Source of the DNA: Candidatus Lambdaproteobacteria bacterium RIFOXYD2_FULL_50_16
GTDB taxonomy: Bacteria > SAR324 > XYD2-FULL-50-16
DNA length: 37,043 nucleotides
Assembly (NCBI GenBank): GCA_001783695.1
Contig: MFNE01000052.1
Location: forward strand, 1,864-38,906
Direction: 5' to 3'
In this document: piece by piece, positions 16,988 through 25,298 of the stretch
Numbering within the stretch: position 1 is the first letter of the stretch
Layout: each line of letters begins with the position of its first letter
The notes under the pieces: generated by a model
Seen by the model: the letters and a program-made list of their open reading frames with translations, nothing else
Database searches by the model: none
What the model was told of the DNA's origin: nothing
Position numbers and translations under genes: made by a program

Positions 16988-17085
16988 ATAGTGGCCTATT
17001 TTATTTTAGCGATTGCCCTTGACCCCATTATTTGTCTTTTGAATTTTACCGCTGGATTTTTAAGAGGCCTGAGATAAGGTAGATT

Positions 17086-17106
17086 CCGCCAAAAGGGCGG
17101 GTTTTT
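17086..17106 (+). terminator. Terminator-like hairpin
   Basis: CCGCC, a five-base loop and GGCGG are followed by GTTTTT. An alternative stem GCGGG...CCCGC overlaps it at 17098-17115. It would end plus-strand transcription from the islet before citrate synthase, which faces it. Confidence 0.5.
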
Positions 17107-17301
17107 CAGCCCGCGCCTTTAGCTCTCTGGTCGCCGTTTTTTAAAATACCGGTTAGCGAGGGTTAACACCAGTCTCCCGGACCTTTAAACTTGACCTAAG
17201 CCTTTCAAATGGCCCTTTTTGCGGGCAACCAAGTCACCAAAACCTTTAAACATCGCCTCGGCCGCCCCAAAAAAAGCAGTCCGCTAGGGGAAAGGTACCC
17301 T

Positions 17302-18588
17302 TTACCGTTTGTTAACCGGCACCCAGGGGCGTTCGGTGGCGCCGGTGTAGATTTGGCGTGGGCGGCCAATCTTGGTTTCTTTGCTTTCGATCATTTCCTT
17401 CCACTGGGCAATCCAGCCGGGCAGGCGGCCTAGGGCGAAAAGCACGGTAAACATCTTGGTGGGGAAACCCATGGCTTTGTAAATAATCCCCGAATAAAAA
17501 TCGACGTTAGGGTAAAGTTTGCGCTCGATGAAGTAAGGATCGGACAAAGCGATTTCTTCCAGTTTCCTAGCGATTTCAAGTCTGGGGTCAACCACTCCTA
17601 AGGTAGCTAAAACCTCGTCGGCAGTTTCTTTTAAAATGAGGGCACGCGGATCGAAGTTTTTATAAACCCGGTGGCCAAAGCCCATTAATTTGAAATTGTC
17701 GTCCTTGTCTTTGGCTTTGGCGACCCATTTATCTACGTTACCTCCATCTGCATGTATTTTATCAAGCATCTCTAGCACCGCCTGATTGGCCCCTCCGTGA
17801 AGGGGGCCCCAAAGGGCGGTGACCCCGGCGGCGATGGAGGCAAACAGGTTTGCGTGACTACTGCCCACCAAGCGGACCGTAGAGGTCGAACAGTTTTGTT
17901 CGTGGTCGGCATGGAGGATCAGGATCTGGTTCAGCGCCTTCACCAAAACCGGGTTCATCTTGTATTCTTCGACCGGCAAGGCAAACATCATATATAAAAA
18001 CCGCTCAATATAATTATATCTATTGATGGGGTACATATAGGGCTGGCCCTGGGACTTTTTATAGGCATAGGCGGCGACCGTGGGCATCTTGGCAATTAGC
18101 CGGTGGATCGAAATCTCCACTTGTCTGGGGTCATAAACGTTGTGGCTGTCTTCGTAAAAGGTTGAAAGGGCCGAGGTCACCGAGGAGAGCAGGGCCATAG
18201 GGTGGGCCGTCTGCGGCCAAGCGTCCCAATATCGCTTGATATCCTCTTTAATCATAGAGTGATGGGTGATATGATGCTCCCACTCGGCCTCTTGAGCCGC
18301 ATTGGGTAATTCCCCGTGGATCAAGAGGTAAGCGACCTCCAAAAAGCTACTTTTTTGGCAAAGTTCTTCGATCCGGTATCCGCGGTAGCGCAAAATCCCT
18401 TTTTCGCCATCTAAAAAGGTAATGGCGCTTTGGCAACTGCCAGTGGAGGTAAAGCCGTTGTCTAGGGTAATGACCCCGGTCAGGGCGCGTAATTGGGCGA
18501 TATCTATCGCTTGTTCGCCTTCGCTGCCGGTAATGACCGGGAGTTCGTACTCTTTACCGTTAATGATGATCTTTGCGGTTTCAGACAT
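17302..18588 (-). CDS. gltA: Citrate synthase (type II, hexameric form)
   Basis: Condenses acetyl-CoA and oxaloacetate to citrate at the entry of the TCA cycle; cytoplasmic. 428 residues, close to E. coli GltA along its whole length, with the N-terminal DNGFTSTGSCQSAITFLDG region seen in the NADH-sensitive hexameric type. The catalytic His regions are HADHEQNCSTSTVR and MGFGHRVYKNFDPRA, and the Asp region is YPNVDFYSGIIYKAMG. The GGGAGG ribosome site 4 bases before the ATG sets the start. The gene is monocistronic, with a predicted promoter at 18640-18669 and a palindrome in its leader. Confidence 0.96.
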   Translation of the reverse strand: MSETAKIIINGKEYELPVITGSEGEQAIDIAQLRALTGVITLDNGFTSTGSCQSAITFLDGEKGILRYRGYRIEELCQKSSFLEVAYLLIHGELPNAAQEAEWEHHITHHSMIKEDIKRYWDAWPQTAHPMALLSSVTSALSTFYEDSHNVYDPRQVEISIHRLIAKMPTVAAYAYKKSQGQPYMYPINRYNYIERFLYMMFALPVEEYKMNPVLVKALNQILILHADHEQNCSTSTVRLVGSSHANLFASIAAGVTALWGPLHGGANQAVLEMLDKIHADGGNVDKWVAKAKDKDDNFKLMGFGHRVYKNFDPRALILKETADEVLATLGVVDPRLEIARKLEEIALSDPYFIERKLYPNVDFYSGIIYKAMGFPTKMFTVLFALGRLPGWIAQWKEMIESKETKIGRPRQIYTGATERPWVPVNKR

Positions 18589-18610
18589 TTAGCCTCCCAA
18601 GTTGCTGGCG

Positions 18611-18626
18611 TTGGGCAATTTGCCCA
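18611..18626 (-). promoter_or_regulatory. Palindrome in the gltA leader
   Basis: TTGGGCAATTTGCCCA holds the inverted halves GGGCAA and TTGCCC, separated by a single base. It lies between the predicted -10 element and the gltA start, a position suited to a repressor or a short mRNA hairpin. No known regulator is matched. Confidence 0.3.
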
Positions 18627-18639
18627 GATAATTTAGCGC

Positions 18640-18669
18640 ATTATCTCAACATTAGGGGTATCGTTGCAA
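18640..18669 (-). promoter_or_regulatory. Probable gltA promoter
   Basis: On the minus strand TTGCAA (18664-18669) and GATAAT (18640-18645) are 18 bases apart, 4 of 6 and 5 of 6 matches. Transcription would begin about 40 to 50 bases before the gltA ATG. Confidence 0.45.
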
Positions 18670-19165
18670 GCTTTAGATGCATTCAACCTAGAAAACTTTA
18701 TACTTTTGGGGACTAGTATTAATAAAAACCATCCAACCAAAATGGGGGAGGACGATAAATCCCCTAACTGGGGGCGGCTTTGAAACGGTTTGATTTTTTT
18801 AGCCGAAACTTTGAAATCAGAGAACCCAAGATCAATGCCCAGTACAAACAGCTAATTGGTTGTTTGGACCGGCTTCAGGGGTACATGGGGCGGAGGGAAG
18901 GGATTGATCACATCCTGGAATTTTAGACGAATTGGCCCCCTACACTCCTTATCATTTCGAGTAGGAGGAAAGCTTGATTTCTAAGCGCAACCCAAGAAAC
19001 TGGAAACCCATTAAAAATTTCATACTCAATTTTTTAAAAGTTTGGTGAACTGCGCAAGCAGGCATCAGATCATTCCTCAGAAGCAACCGCCACCCCCCTT
19101 TCTTTTATAAACGGTTGGCGGCGAAGGCACGTTCTGGATTCAAACCGACCAGGGCTGCGCTTGAA
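18670..19165. other. Gene-free stretch with one short open frame
   Basis: About 500 bases between the gltA promoter and the end of the glycosyltransferase gene. The only coding-like signal is a 48-codon plus-strand frame at 18780-18926 (TTG start, preceded by a G-rich run); it reads SRNFEIREPKINAQYKQLIG and then CLDRLQGYMGRREGIDHIL. This looks protein-like but matches no family I can name. It may be a gene remnant. No RNA gene or repeat was recognised in the rest. Confidence 0.3.
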
Positions 19166-20668
19166 TTAAAGTTGGGGAGGTAGAATGCGGCTAATACGGA
19201 AATGACCAATCTCCTTAACCAATTCAAGCCGGTCTTTGAGTGCTTCTTTGTGCGCCACATTTTCGTCGTCTGTTACTAACCAATCAATTCCTTGGGATTG
19301 GTAACGGTCCAAGGTCTCTGCATCCACCACCTGTATGGGCTGCACCAAACCCTTACGGTTTAGGTAATAAAGCCAAACCACCGGTCCAGGATCCCCAATA
19401 ATCAGGAGCCGCGCTTCTTTAGGCAAGACCTCTTCAAACTCAGGCAATCGTTCAAGCAGTTCGTCAGGTACTTGGCGGGCGGATTGCCAGCGGTGGCTAA
19501 CCCTTCCCACCATGATTACTTGGGAAAAGACTAAAAGCAAAATGGCTACGTGTTTAATCCTCTGCCCCTTAGAAAGTAGAAACGCTTCGATACCGTAGGC
19601 CGAGGCCATGGCCGCGATCACTAGGAGTGGGGTTAAGTAGTATTCATGCTGGGTCAATTGCACCAAAAACAAAGGCACAAAAGCCAGATAACTTATAAGC
19701 CAGATAAGAAAAAATAGACCGCGCTCACTTTTATGCGCCTTGTGTTTAAACGCGACCCAAATCCCGTAAACAAAAAACGGCAAAAGTGCCCAGTTGATGT
19801 AGATCTGGGGGTACCACTCGAAAAAACCTTTCCAAAGAGGGGTTAAAATACCGATCAGATCCTCTGGGAAGGGCTTGGGGCCTAACTCTATGTAATACTG
19901 CCGTTCTTGTGGTGCGAGATCGTAAATCTGCCTAGCGTGTTTAAAAATAAAGAGGCTGGGCACCAACACCAGGGCCCCTAAGAGCCCACCATTAATCAAG
20001 ACTTTCAGATTTTTGTTTCTGCGTAATTGGGAGACAAATAGCCAAGCCAGGGGTAACCCAAAGAAGAGCCAAGTCGCCTTAGACAGGGTCGCCATCACCA
20101 AAAACAAACCACCAAGCCAATATTTAAACCCAAACCGCTCGGCCTTTAATTCGGGTAAAATCAGCGCCACTCCCCCTAAAAACCAGGCGAGCGCGGGCAG
20201 GTTTGGGGAGATAGAGACCGAGTAGTAAAAGAAATAGGGGGAAGAGGCCAAGGCCAGGGTAAACCATTTGGCTCTACCTTGGTGATATCCTAAAGCGCGG
20301 GCAAAATAATAGGCCGAAACGAGAAGGAAGGCCCCCATTAAAAACTGGATTAGCCGGCCATTAGCGTGGGAAAATCCAGTAACATTATAGCTTTGGCCGA
20401 TCAACCAATAAATTAAAGGCAGCTCAAAATAGGCCTCACCTACATCGTCAGCAGCAATCCTTACATCTTGGCGAGGCCGCCAGAACTCGTTTTTTTCCAC
20501 CCAATAGTTGCGAGCGGTCGCAAGTCCCATCGCCTGCCGCCAGGTGTGCTGGCCCATAGGTGGGAGATTATAGACCGGCAAATGCAAAAGGAACTGCAAT
20601 AAAATCAGTCCTAATAGAAAACGGCGGGCTGGAATACGCTCGAACCAATGAATAATTCTATGAGGCAT
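19166..20668 (-). CDS. Membrane glycosyltransferase, GT39/ArnT-like (GT-C fold)
   Basis: 500 residues from the ATG at 20668, chosen because GAGGAAG precedes it; upstream TTG at 20686 is less likely. About eleven hydrophobic segments follow, and then a soluble periplasmic C-terminal domain at about 410-500 (EARLLIIGDPGPVVWLYYLNRKG). The first outer loop has the acidic and aromatic residues typical of the GT-C fold (MGQHTWRQAMGLATARNYW; DVGEAYFELPLIYWLIG). Such enzymes use polyprenyl-phosphate sugars as donors to modify lipids, glycans or proteins in the periplasm. It overlaps the polyprenyl-phosphate glycosyltransferase gene by 11 bases, which suggests the two form a donor-maker and user pair. 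Confidence 0.8.
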   Translation of the reverse strand: MPHRIIHWFERIPARRFLLGLILLQFLLHLPVYNLPPMGQHTWRQAMGLATARNYWVEKNEFWRPRQDVRIAADDVGEAYFELPLIYWLIGQSYNVTGFSHANGRLIQFLMGAFLLVSAYYFARALGYHQGRAKWFTLALASSPYFFYYSVSISPNLPALAWFLGGVALILPELKAERFGFKYWLGGLFLVMATLSKATWLFFGLPLAWLFVSQLRRNKNLKVLINGGLLGALVLVPSLFIFKHARQIYDLAPQERQYYIELGPKPFPEDLIGILTPLWKGFFEWYPQIYINWALLPFFVYGIWVAFKHKAHKSERGLFFLIWLISYLAFVPLFLVQLTQHEYYLTPLLVIAAMASAYGIEAFLLSKGQRIKHVAILLLVFSQVIMVGRVSHRWQSARQVPDELLERLPEFEEVLPKEARLLIIGDPGPVVWLYYLNRKGLVQPIQVVDAETLDRYQSQGIDWLVTDDENVAHKEALKDRLELVKEIGHFRISRILPPQL

Positions 20669-21608
20669 GGTCTTCCTCGAAGCCAACTTTTTGATCGATA
20701 ATGTAATAGGGACGGCCTTTGACCTCGTCGTAGATACGGCCTAAGTATTCGCCCAAGATCCCTAAAAACACCAATTGCACCCCGCCAATAAAAAAGGTGC
20801 CCGCTAGGTTGGAGGACCATCCGGGGCTAGCTTGGTCCGTAAAAAATTTAGTATAAAGTGCCCAAAGGGCAATCACAAAGCTGCCTGAAGCGATGCAGAG
20901 CCCTAGGTAGTTGGCTAACCTTAAAGGGACATAGGACATCGAAAAAATCCCGTCCATGGCTAGTTTAAAGAGCTTAGCTAGACTGACCTTGGGTTCGCCC
21001 GCGTGTCGGGCGCCACGCTCGATTTTGATTCCAGTCTGCTTAAAACCGGTAAATCCACGTAACCCTGGTAGGTAGCGGTTTCGCTCGCCCATGGACTTGA
21101 GTTGATCAACTACCTTTTTATCCATAATCGAAAAAATCCCCGCATCCAAAGGGAGTTTGATTTCGATCATCTTGGCTTGCAGACGGTAAAAGGCAGAAAA
21201 GGCCCAACGCTTAATAAAAAACTCTTTACGGTCTGTTCTTATTGCATAGACCACTTCGAAGCCTTCTTCCCACTTGGCAATCAGATTTGGCAGAGCCTCG
21301 GGGGTGTCTTGTAGATCGGCGTCCATGAGAATAACCGCTTGACCTAGGGCGGATTCAATCCCACAAGTCAAGGCTTGCTGGTGGCCAAAGTTGCGTGAAA
21401 GGCGCACAAATTTAACAACTCCCGCGTTTTTATTTTGAATATCGTATAATATTTCAGTAGTTTGGTCATGAGAGCCATCATCTACAAAGATTACCTCAAA
21501 GGGATATGCACTTTGTTTAATAACCGCGTCCAACCTTTGCCAAAGCAACGGCAAACTGTTAGCTTCGTTAAATACAGGCAGGACTATACTGATTTTTTTA
21601 GTCTTCAT
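20658..21608 (-). CDS. Polyprenyl-phosphate glycosyltransferase, GT2 family (DPM1/GtrB-like)
   Basis: 316 residues from the ATG at 21608. The N-terminal GT-A domain (about 1-225) has ISIVLPVFNEANSLPLLW, the VDDGSHDQT motif and the metal-binding DxD in ILMDADLQDTPEALPNL. Two C-terminal membrane segments (LCIASGSFVIALWALYTKF and GTFFIGGVQLVFLGILGEYL) anchor it. The pattern is that of dolichol/undecaprenyl-phosphate mannose or glucose synthases such as GtrB, ArnC and DPM1. It would load a sugar on undecaprenyl phosphate on the cytoplasmic face, for use by the GT-C enzyme encoded just downstream. The sugar is not readable from sequence. Confidence 0.88.
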   Translation of the reverse strand: MKTKKISIVLPVFNEANSLPLLWQRLDAVIKQSAYPFEVIFVDDGSHDQTTEILYDIQNKNAGVVKFVRLSRNFGHQQALTCGIESALGQAVILMDADLQDTPEALPNLIAKWEEGFEVVYAIRTDRKEFFIKRWAFSAFYRLQAKMIEIKLPLDAGIFSIMDKKVVDQLKSMGERNRYLPGLRGFTGFKQTGIKIERGARHAGEPKVSLAKLFKLAMDGIFSMSYVPLRLANYLGLCIASGSFVIALWALYTKFFTDQASPGWSSNLAGTFFIGGVQLVFLGILGEYLGRIYDEVKGRPYYIIDQKVGFEEDHAS

Positions 21609-21710
21609 GTCCAAAGTTGGGTAAATTTACTGATCGGTCTCAGCATAGGGGTTGAGCGGGATGATGTAAAGGCCCCCCATTCAATCGGTCGAGCCTTTTG
21701 AGGCCAAAAG

Positions 21711-22001
21711 ATGGTAATTAAAAAAAACTTTTTGGTTTTACTTGAACCTTCAGGGGTCCAGTTTGAGGTGGGCCCAGGTGAAACCCTGGTCGAGGCGGCG
21801 CAGCGCTTAGGGGTGGATCAATTGCGCTTCGGATGTCAACTAGGGGGCTGTGGGCGCTGTAAACTCCAGGTTCTAACCGGAGAGTATCAGCACGAAGATT
21901 TAAGCTGGATTCATGTCTCAAAAGAGGAAGAATCAAAAGGGATCACGCTGGCTTGCTGTACCCGCGCCTTAGGGGACTTAGTAATCACTCAAGAGCTTTG
22001 A
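21711..22001 (+). CDS. 2Fe-2S ferredoxin, plant type
   Basis: 96-residue electron carrier. The cluster ligands are C42, C47 and C50 in GCQLGGCGRC, spaced CX4CX2C, with the fourth at C82 or C83 about 32 residues later (LACCTRAL). The beta-grasp opening FEVGPGETLVEAAQRLG fits. Its stop overlaps the AEC transporter start (TGATG), so the two are translated together, an odd pairing with no obvious biochemical link. It is divergent from the glycosyltransferase pair. The redox partner is unknown; a domain of a multi-component oxidoreductase encoded elsewhere is possible. Confidence 0.88.
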   Translation: MVIKKNFLVLLEPSGVQFEVGPGETLVEAAQRLGVDQLRFGCQLGGCGRCKLQVLTGEYQHEDLSWIHVSKEEESKGITLACCTRALGDLVITQEL

Positions 22002-22918
22002 TGGTCGTAATTGCGGCGTTGGGACCGGTCTTTTTTTTAATTGGTATCGGTATGGCCGTCCGCCGGTTCGAACTCTTGCCTATCTCTTCGATTGCTCCGT
22101 TAAACTCCCTACTTTATTGGATATTTTTGCCGGTTTTGTTGTTTTACAAGACTTTTAATCTCGATTTTGCCCAAGTTTCGGTAGCGATCCCTTTTTTGGC
22201 CCTCTTATTGGGCAGCTTAAGTTGCATCGCTTTTAGCTGGCTGATTGGCTTGGGGATAGGCTTGCCCAAGATCCAAAGGGGAGCCTTTATGCAGGCAGGA
22301 TTTCGAGGGAATCTGGCGTTTGTTGGCCTGCCGATTGCGCTGTTTTGGATTGGAGGTTCAGCAAAAGAGGCTATGATTTATCCACTTTTGGCTCCGGCTA
22401 TAATTTTTTACAATCTAATGGGGGTTCTGCTCTTAGTCCCTGGTAGTCAGGGCGTGGCCTGGAAATTGGTTCTTAAAAACACCGGCACTAACCCCTTGAT
22501 CTTAAGCATTTCCGCTGGCTTAGCCTACGGATATCTAGTTGACTGGCCCTTGCCCTTGGTTTTCGACCGGACTTTTGAGGTACTTTCGGGGGCGGTGCTA
22601 CCCCTAGCGTTGGTCTTAGTAGGCGCTCAAGCCAGCTTTAAATCGATCAAATTAACCTCTGACCCGGCGCTTTGGGCTGGAGTGATCAAAACCTTGGTTA
22701 ACCCGCTATTTGGACTGGGTTGGGCCGTACTCTTGGGTCTCGGGGGAATAGAGCGACAAATCTTGGTTATTTTAATGATCTCGCCCACGGCTGCGGCCGC
22801 TTACATTTTGGCCGAACAATTAGAGCGTGGCCCTGAATTAACAGCAAGGGCGATCGTTTTTTCGGTAGTTTTTGCCCTGCTAGCCTATCCGCTGGCCCTT
22901 ATTAGCTTTGGCGGTTAA
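22001..22918 (+). CDS. AEC (auxin efflux carrier) family transporter
   Basis: 305-residue inner-membrane protein with about ten hydrophobic segments. The AEC family features are the helix-breaking, Pro- and Asn-containing crossover regions: FRGNLAFVGLPIAL near residue 103 and the C-terminal SPTAAAAYILAEQL near residue 258. The internal LPLALVLVGAQASF also fits. The start is the ATG at 22001 overlapping the ferredoxin stop; the longer frame beginning inside the ferredoxin gene is not used. Bacterial members export or exchange carboxylates such as malate or malonate, but no substrate can be deduced. The stop TAA shares bases with the stop of the convergent gene. Confidence 0.82.
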   Translation: MVVIAALGPVFFLIGIGMAVRRFELLPISSIAPLNSLLYWIFLPVLLFYKTFNLDFAQVSVAIPFLALLLGSLSCIAFSWLIGLGIGLPKIQRGAFMQAGFRGNLAFVGLPIALFWIGGSAKEAMIYPLLAPAIIFYNLMGVLLLVPGSQGVAWKLVLKNTGTNPLILSISAGLAYGYLVDWPLPLVFDRTFEVLSGAVLPLALVLVGAQASFKSIKLTSDPALWAGVIKTLVNPLFGLGWAVLLGLGGIERQILVILMISPTAAAAYILAEQLERGPELTARAIVFSVVFALLAYPLALISFGG

Positions 22919-24165
22919 ACACCACCTGAAAGGGTGGAAATAAAATCGGTGATTTTATGGGTGTGAGCTTGGGCAGATTCGGTATATTTATGATCTTTAG
23001 ACATGTCCAACTTGACCAAGGTTTCCATCCCTTTTAACGCATCTTTAAGGTAGTTGATTTGCTCTTCTGGGTGCAACAAGCCCATACACATCTGCGCCCC
23101 TAAGGCGAGGTTAAAATAGGGCTCTGATTCGTAAGACTGCTTTACGGGCTGACCTTCAATTTTGGCAATAGTTGTCTGGGCCTCTTTGAACAAAGAAACC
23201 GCATGTTTAGCCATCGTATTACGGTCGCCCACGTTTTGAGCAATCTTGATAAAGCCCACCCGCCTCGTCATCAACACCGAACGCTTGCGCAAATAAAGGG
23301 GCGTGCTCGATTCGGGGATCATGTCCAACATCTGGTCCACTAATGGGGCCAAGATCGGTACCCGAGCAAAAGACACCATCAAGGCGTGAGTAAAACTAAC
23401 CATTTCAATCGCAGTTGCTAGACCACAATCCTCTTTGTTAGCCCCGCTTTCCACATGTTTAAAGGCCTGTCTAATGGACATATGGTCCCAAGTGGTAGAA
23501 AACTTAGAGGACTTGATCTTCTTTTTAAGGTGCCCCGTAACCGCGTGGATCTTGGTTTTTTCTGAAAGCAAGTAGTCGGTCACCTGGATAAATTTCGCCA
23601 GTTTTCGTTTGTCTGACTCTAGCCTAGGTTCGCTTAAAAGGGCCTTGTACACCGAAGCTTGTTCACGTTTTAGGCGACTAAGGTAGTTAAAATAGATGGC
23701 AAAAAAGTTGTCCGCGTTAAAGAGGCTAATGCCGTTACTCATCAGAGCTGTACCCGCTTCTTTTGAAGCGTTTTTCATCCCTTCAATCACCCCTTTTTTA
23801 GAGCTTGAGTTCATAATCATGCCGTTGGTGCAGGTAGCCGACAGCATCATTAGGGTGGAATCATTGGGGAATTTTTTCCGTAGGTTTTTAACCTCAATCA
23901 GGGTGTTGCCAGGAGACATCATCGCCCCCTTTCTCAGGTCGGCAATCTGATCGAAGCTTAGTTCTTTTTTTTTAAGGAGACCGAAAAATCGACCTTTTTC
24001 CTGACTGCGGGCGCTAGCGGTTATTTTCCAACTAGAATCGATATCGGGAAGGGGGAGTTGCAGCGCTTCCTTTGTCCGCTCAATTAAGACCGGATCAATT
24101 TGCAGGCTACCACTAACTGGTGGGGCCTGCCCTTCACTGGGTTGCGCTTGGTCTTCTTCGCTCAT
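22915..24165 (-). CDS. Unrecognised 416-residue cytoplasmic protein
   Basis: I do not recognise a family. The first 30 residues are acidic and Gln/Pro-rich and look disordered (MSEEDQAQPSEGQAPPVSG). From about 60 onward the protein is almost all helix, with regularly spaced hydrophobic residues as in a helical-repeat fold (LFNADNFFAIYFNYLSRLKR; FNLALGAQMCMGLLHPEEQ). Cysteines are sparse (C111, near C245 and C366). There is no signal peptide or membrane segment. The gene is monocistronic between two long non-coding or convergent regions. The regular late repeats (EPYFNLALGAQ..., INYLKDALKGMETL) resemble TPR-like pairs weakly. Confidence 0.75.
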   Translation of the reverse strand: MSEEDQAQPSEGQAPPVSGSLQIDPVLIERTKEALQLPLPDIDSSWKITASARSQEKGRFFGLLKKKELSFDQIADLRKGAMMSPGNTLIEVKNLRKKFPNDSTLMMLSATCTNGMIMNSSSKKGVIEGMKNASKEAGTALMSNGISLFNADNFFAIYFNYLSRLKREQASVYKALLSEPRLESDKRKLAKFIQVTDYLLSEKTKIHAVTGHLKKKIKSSKFSTTWDHMSIRQAFKHVESGANKEDCGLATAIEMVSFTHALMVSFARVPILAPLVDQMLDMIPESSTPLYLRKRSVLMTRRVGFIKIAQNVGDRNTMAKHAVSLFKEAQTTIAKIEGQPVKQSYESEPYFNLALGAQMCMGLLHPEEQINYLKDALKGMETLVKLDMSKDHKYTESAQAHTHKITDFISTLSGGV

Positions 24166-24691
24166 ATTCCTAACTTGGTGATTGGCCTGTCTTTTAGGCT
24201 AGCATCGCCTGGGTTTGTGGGCAAGCTTTACCGTTGGTTCATGGTGGATAGCCACTAAATGTCGTTGATCGAATCATGCTCCAATGCAAAATACCCTCCT
24301 AAACTGCGCCCTTAGCGAACTCACAGAACACCACCTGCTGCTGGTTGCCTATTTAGAGCTGCCCCCCGAGCAGCGTCATCGCCGAATTCCTTATATTTTG
24401 GGGGTTAACATGGGCGATTAGGGCATAATTCAGGGCCTAACATTTTGTTTCAAACGTTTTTTAAGGCAAGGCTTTGGTATTTTGTGAAAACCGAGTTGGG
24501 ATTCACTATTTCTTAGGGCAGGCGGCGTCAGCGCACCAAAAAAAAATCGGGAACGCGCGCACTCGCCTAGCTAGCAAGATACAGAACCCAAATTCGAGTT
24601 TTTAGCCAAGTTCTACTGATTATGCGCAATGAAAAGTTCTTACTAGGAACAGGGAAAGCCGAGAGCAGAAATACTTTGGTTTGTTAGGGCA
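24166..24691. other. Gene-free stretch with one short open frame
   Basis: 526 bases between the 416-residue protein gene and algH. A 45-codon plus-strand frame from ATG 24284 to 24421 reads MQNTLLNCALSELTEHHLLL and then ends in VNMGD; its leucine-rich helix pattern is protein-like, but there is no ribosome site. The rest (24430-24690) carries a run of nine A near 24538 and no recognisable promoter, repeat or RNA. Confidence 0.3.
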
Positions 24692-25255
24692 CTAATTAAT
24701 CACTGGGTTTCTAATAACGGTTTTATCGACCAACTGATCTAGGTGGATCCCTAAGGATTCAAAGGCTTGTTGGTAGCGTTCCTGGATGGGCACCTTTAAA
24801 ACTAAATCGACCCCAAAATCCGCCTTCCACCAAACTCCCTCCTCAATTTCGCGTTCTAGCTGGTTAGCGGCCCAACCAGCGTAACCAATCCCGGCGTGAT
24901 AGATCAAAGGCCTTTGTTGAGGATCGGTGATCAAAAGGATTTCAGAGGCCGGGCTAAGGTAAAGCTCGGGGTGTATAACAATGGTTGATTCGGTTTCTAA
25001 AATTGGTTCATGGAGCAACCAAAAAAAACCAGTCTCTACCGGTCCCCCTAAAAGCAGCGGCAACGCTTCTCCGCTAGCCGACTCAAGGTGCAGTTGCCGC
25101 AAGTTCTCGGTCAGTTCGGTCCCGGTGTTATAGTTAATCACAAAACCCAAAGCCCCTTCGGTATTGTGTTCGGCTAGTAACACCACACTGCCCTCAAAAA
25201 CCGACTCTTTTAGAGCGGGCATGGCTATTAGAAAGCTGGCCTTTTTAGATAACAT
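24692..25255 (-). CDS. algH: YqgE/AlgH family protein (UPF0301)
   Basis: 187-residue soluble protein of a widespread Gram-negative family. The conserved motifs are present: FLIAMPALKESVFEGSVVLL near the start, EGALGFVINYNTG, and LLLGGPVETGFFWLLH in the middle. The late YHAGIGYAGWAANQLEREI fits as well. AlgH influences alginate and exopolysaccharide genes in Pseudomonas, while its biochemical role is not settled; I give the symbol by family only. Its ATG at 25255 is 43 bases from the divergent lipoprotein gene start, so both promoters share this short gap. Confidence 0.88.
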   Translation of the reverse strand: MLSKKASFLIAMPALKESVFEGSVVLLAEHNTEGALGFVINYNTGTELTENLRQLHLESASGEALPLLLGGPVETGFFWLLHEPILETESTIVIHPELYLSPASEILLITDPQQRPLIYHAGIGYAGWAANQLEREIEEGVWWKADFGVDLVLKVPIQERYQQAFESLGIHLDQLVDKTVIRNPVIN

Positions 25256-25298
25256 AGGGTAACTTCTGATTTAGGTCTGGACCCCTCATGGAGCCCCG

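Noticed and set aside
17209-17433. Plus-strand frame running into gltA
   Set aside because: Mostly antisense to the conserved C-terminus of citrate synthase and without a family match.
25288-25290. ATG at 25288 as start of the nuclease-fold lipoprotein
   Set aside because: It is out of frame with the lipobox; GTG at 25299 gives the proper signal peptide.
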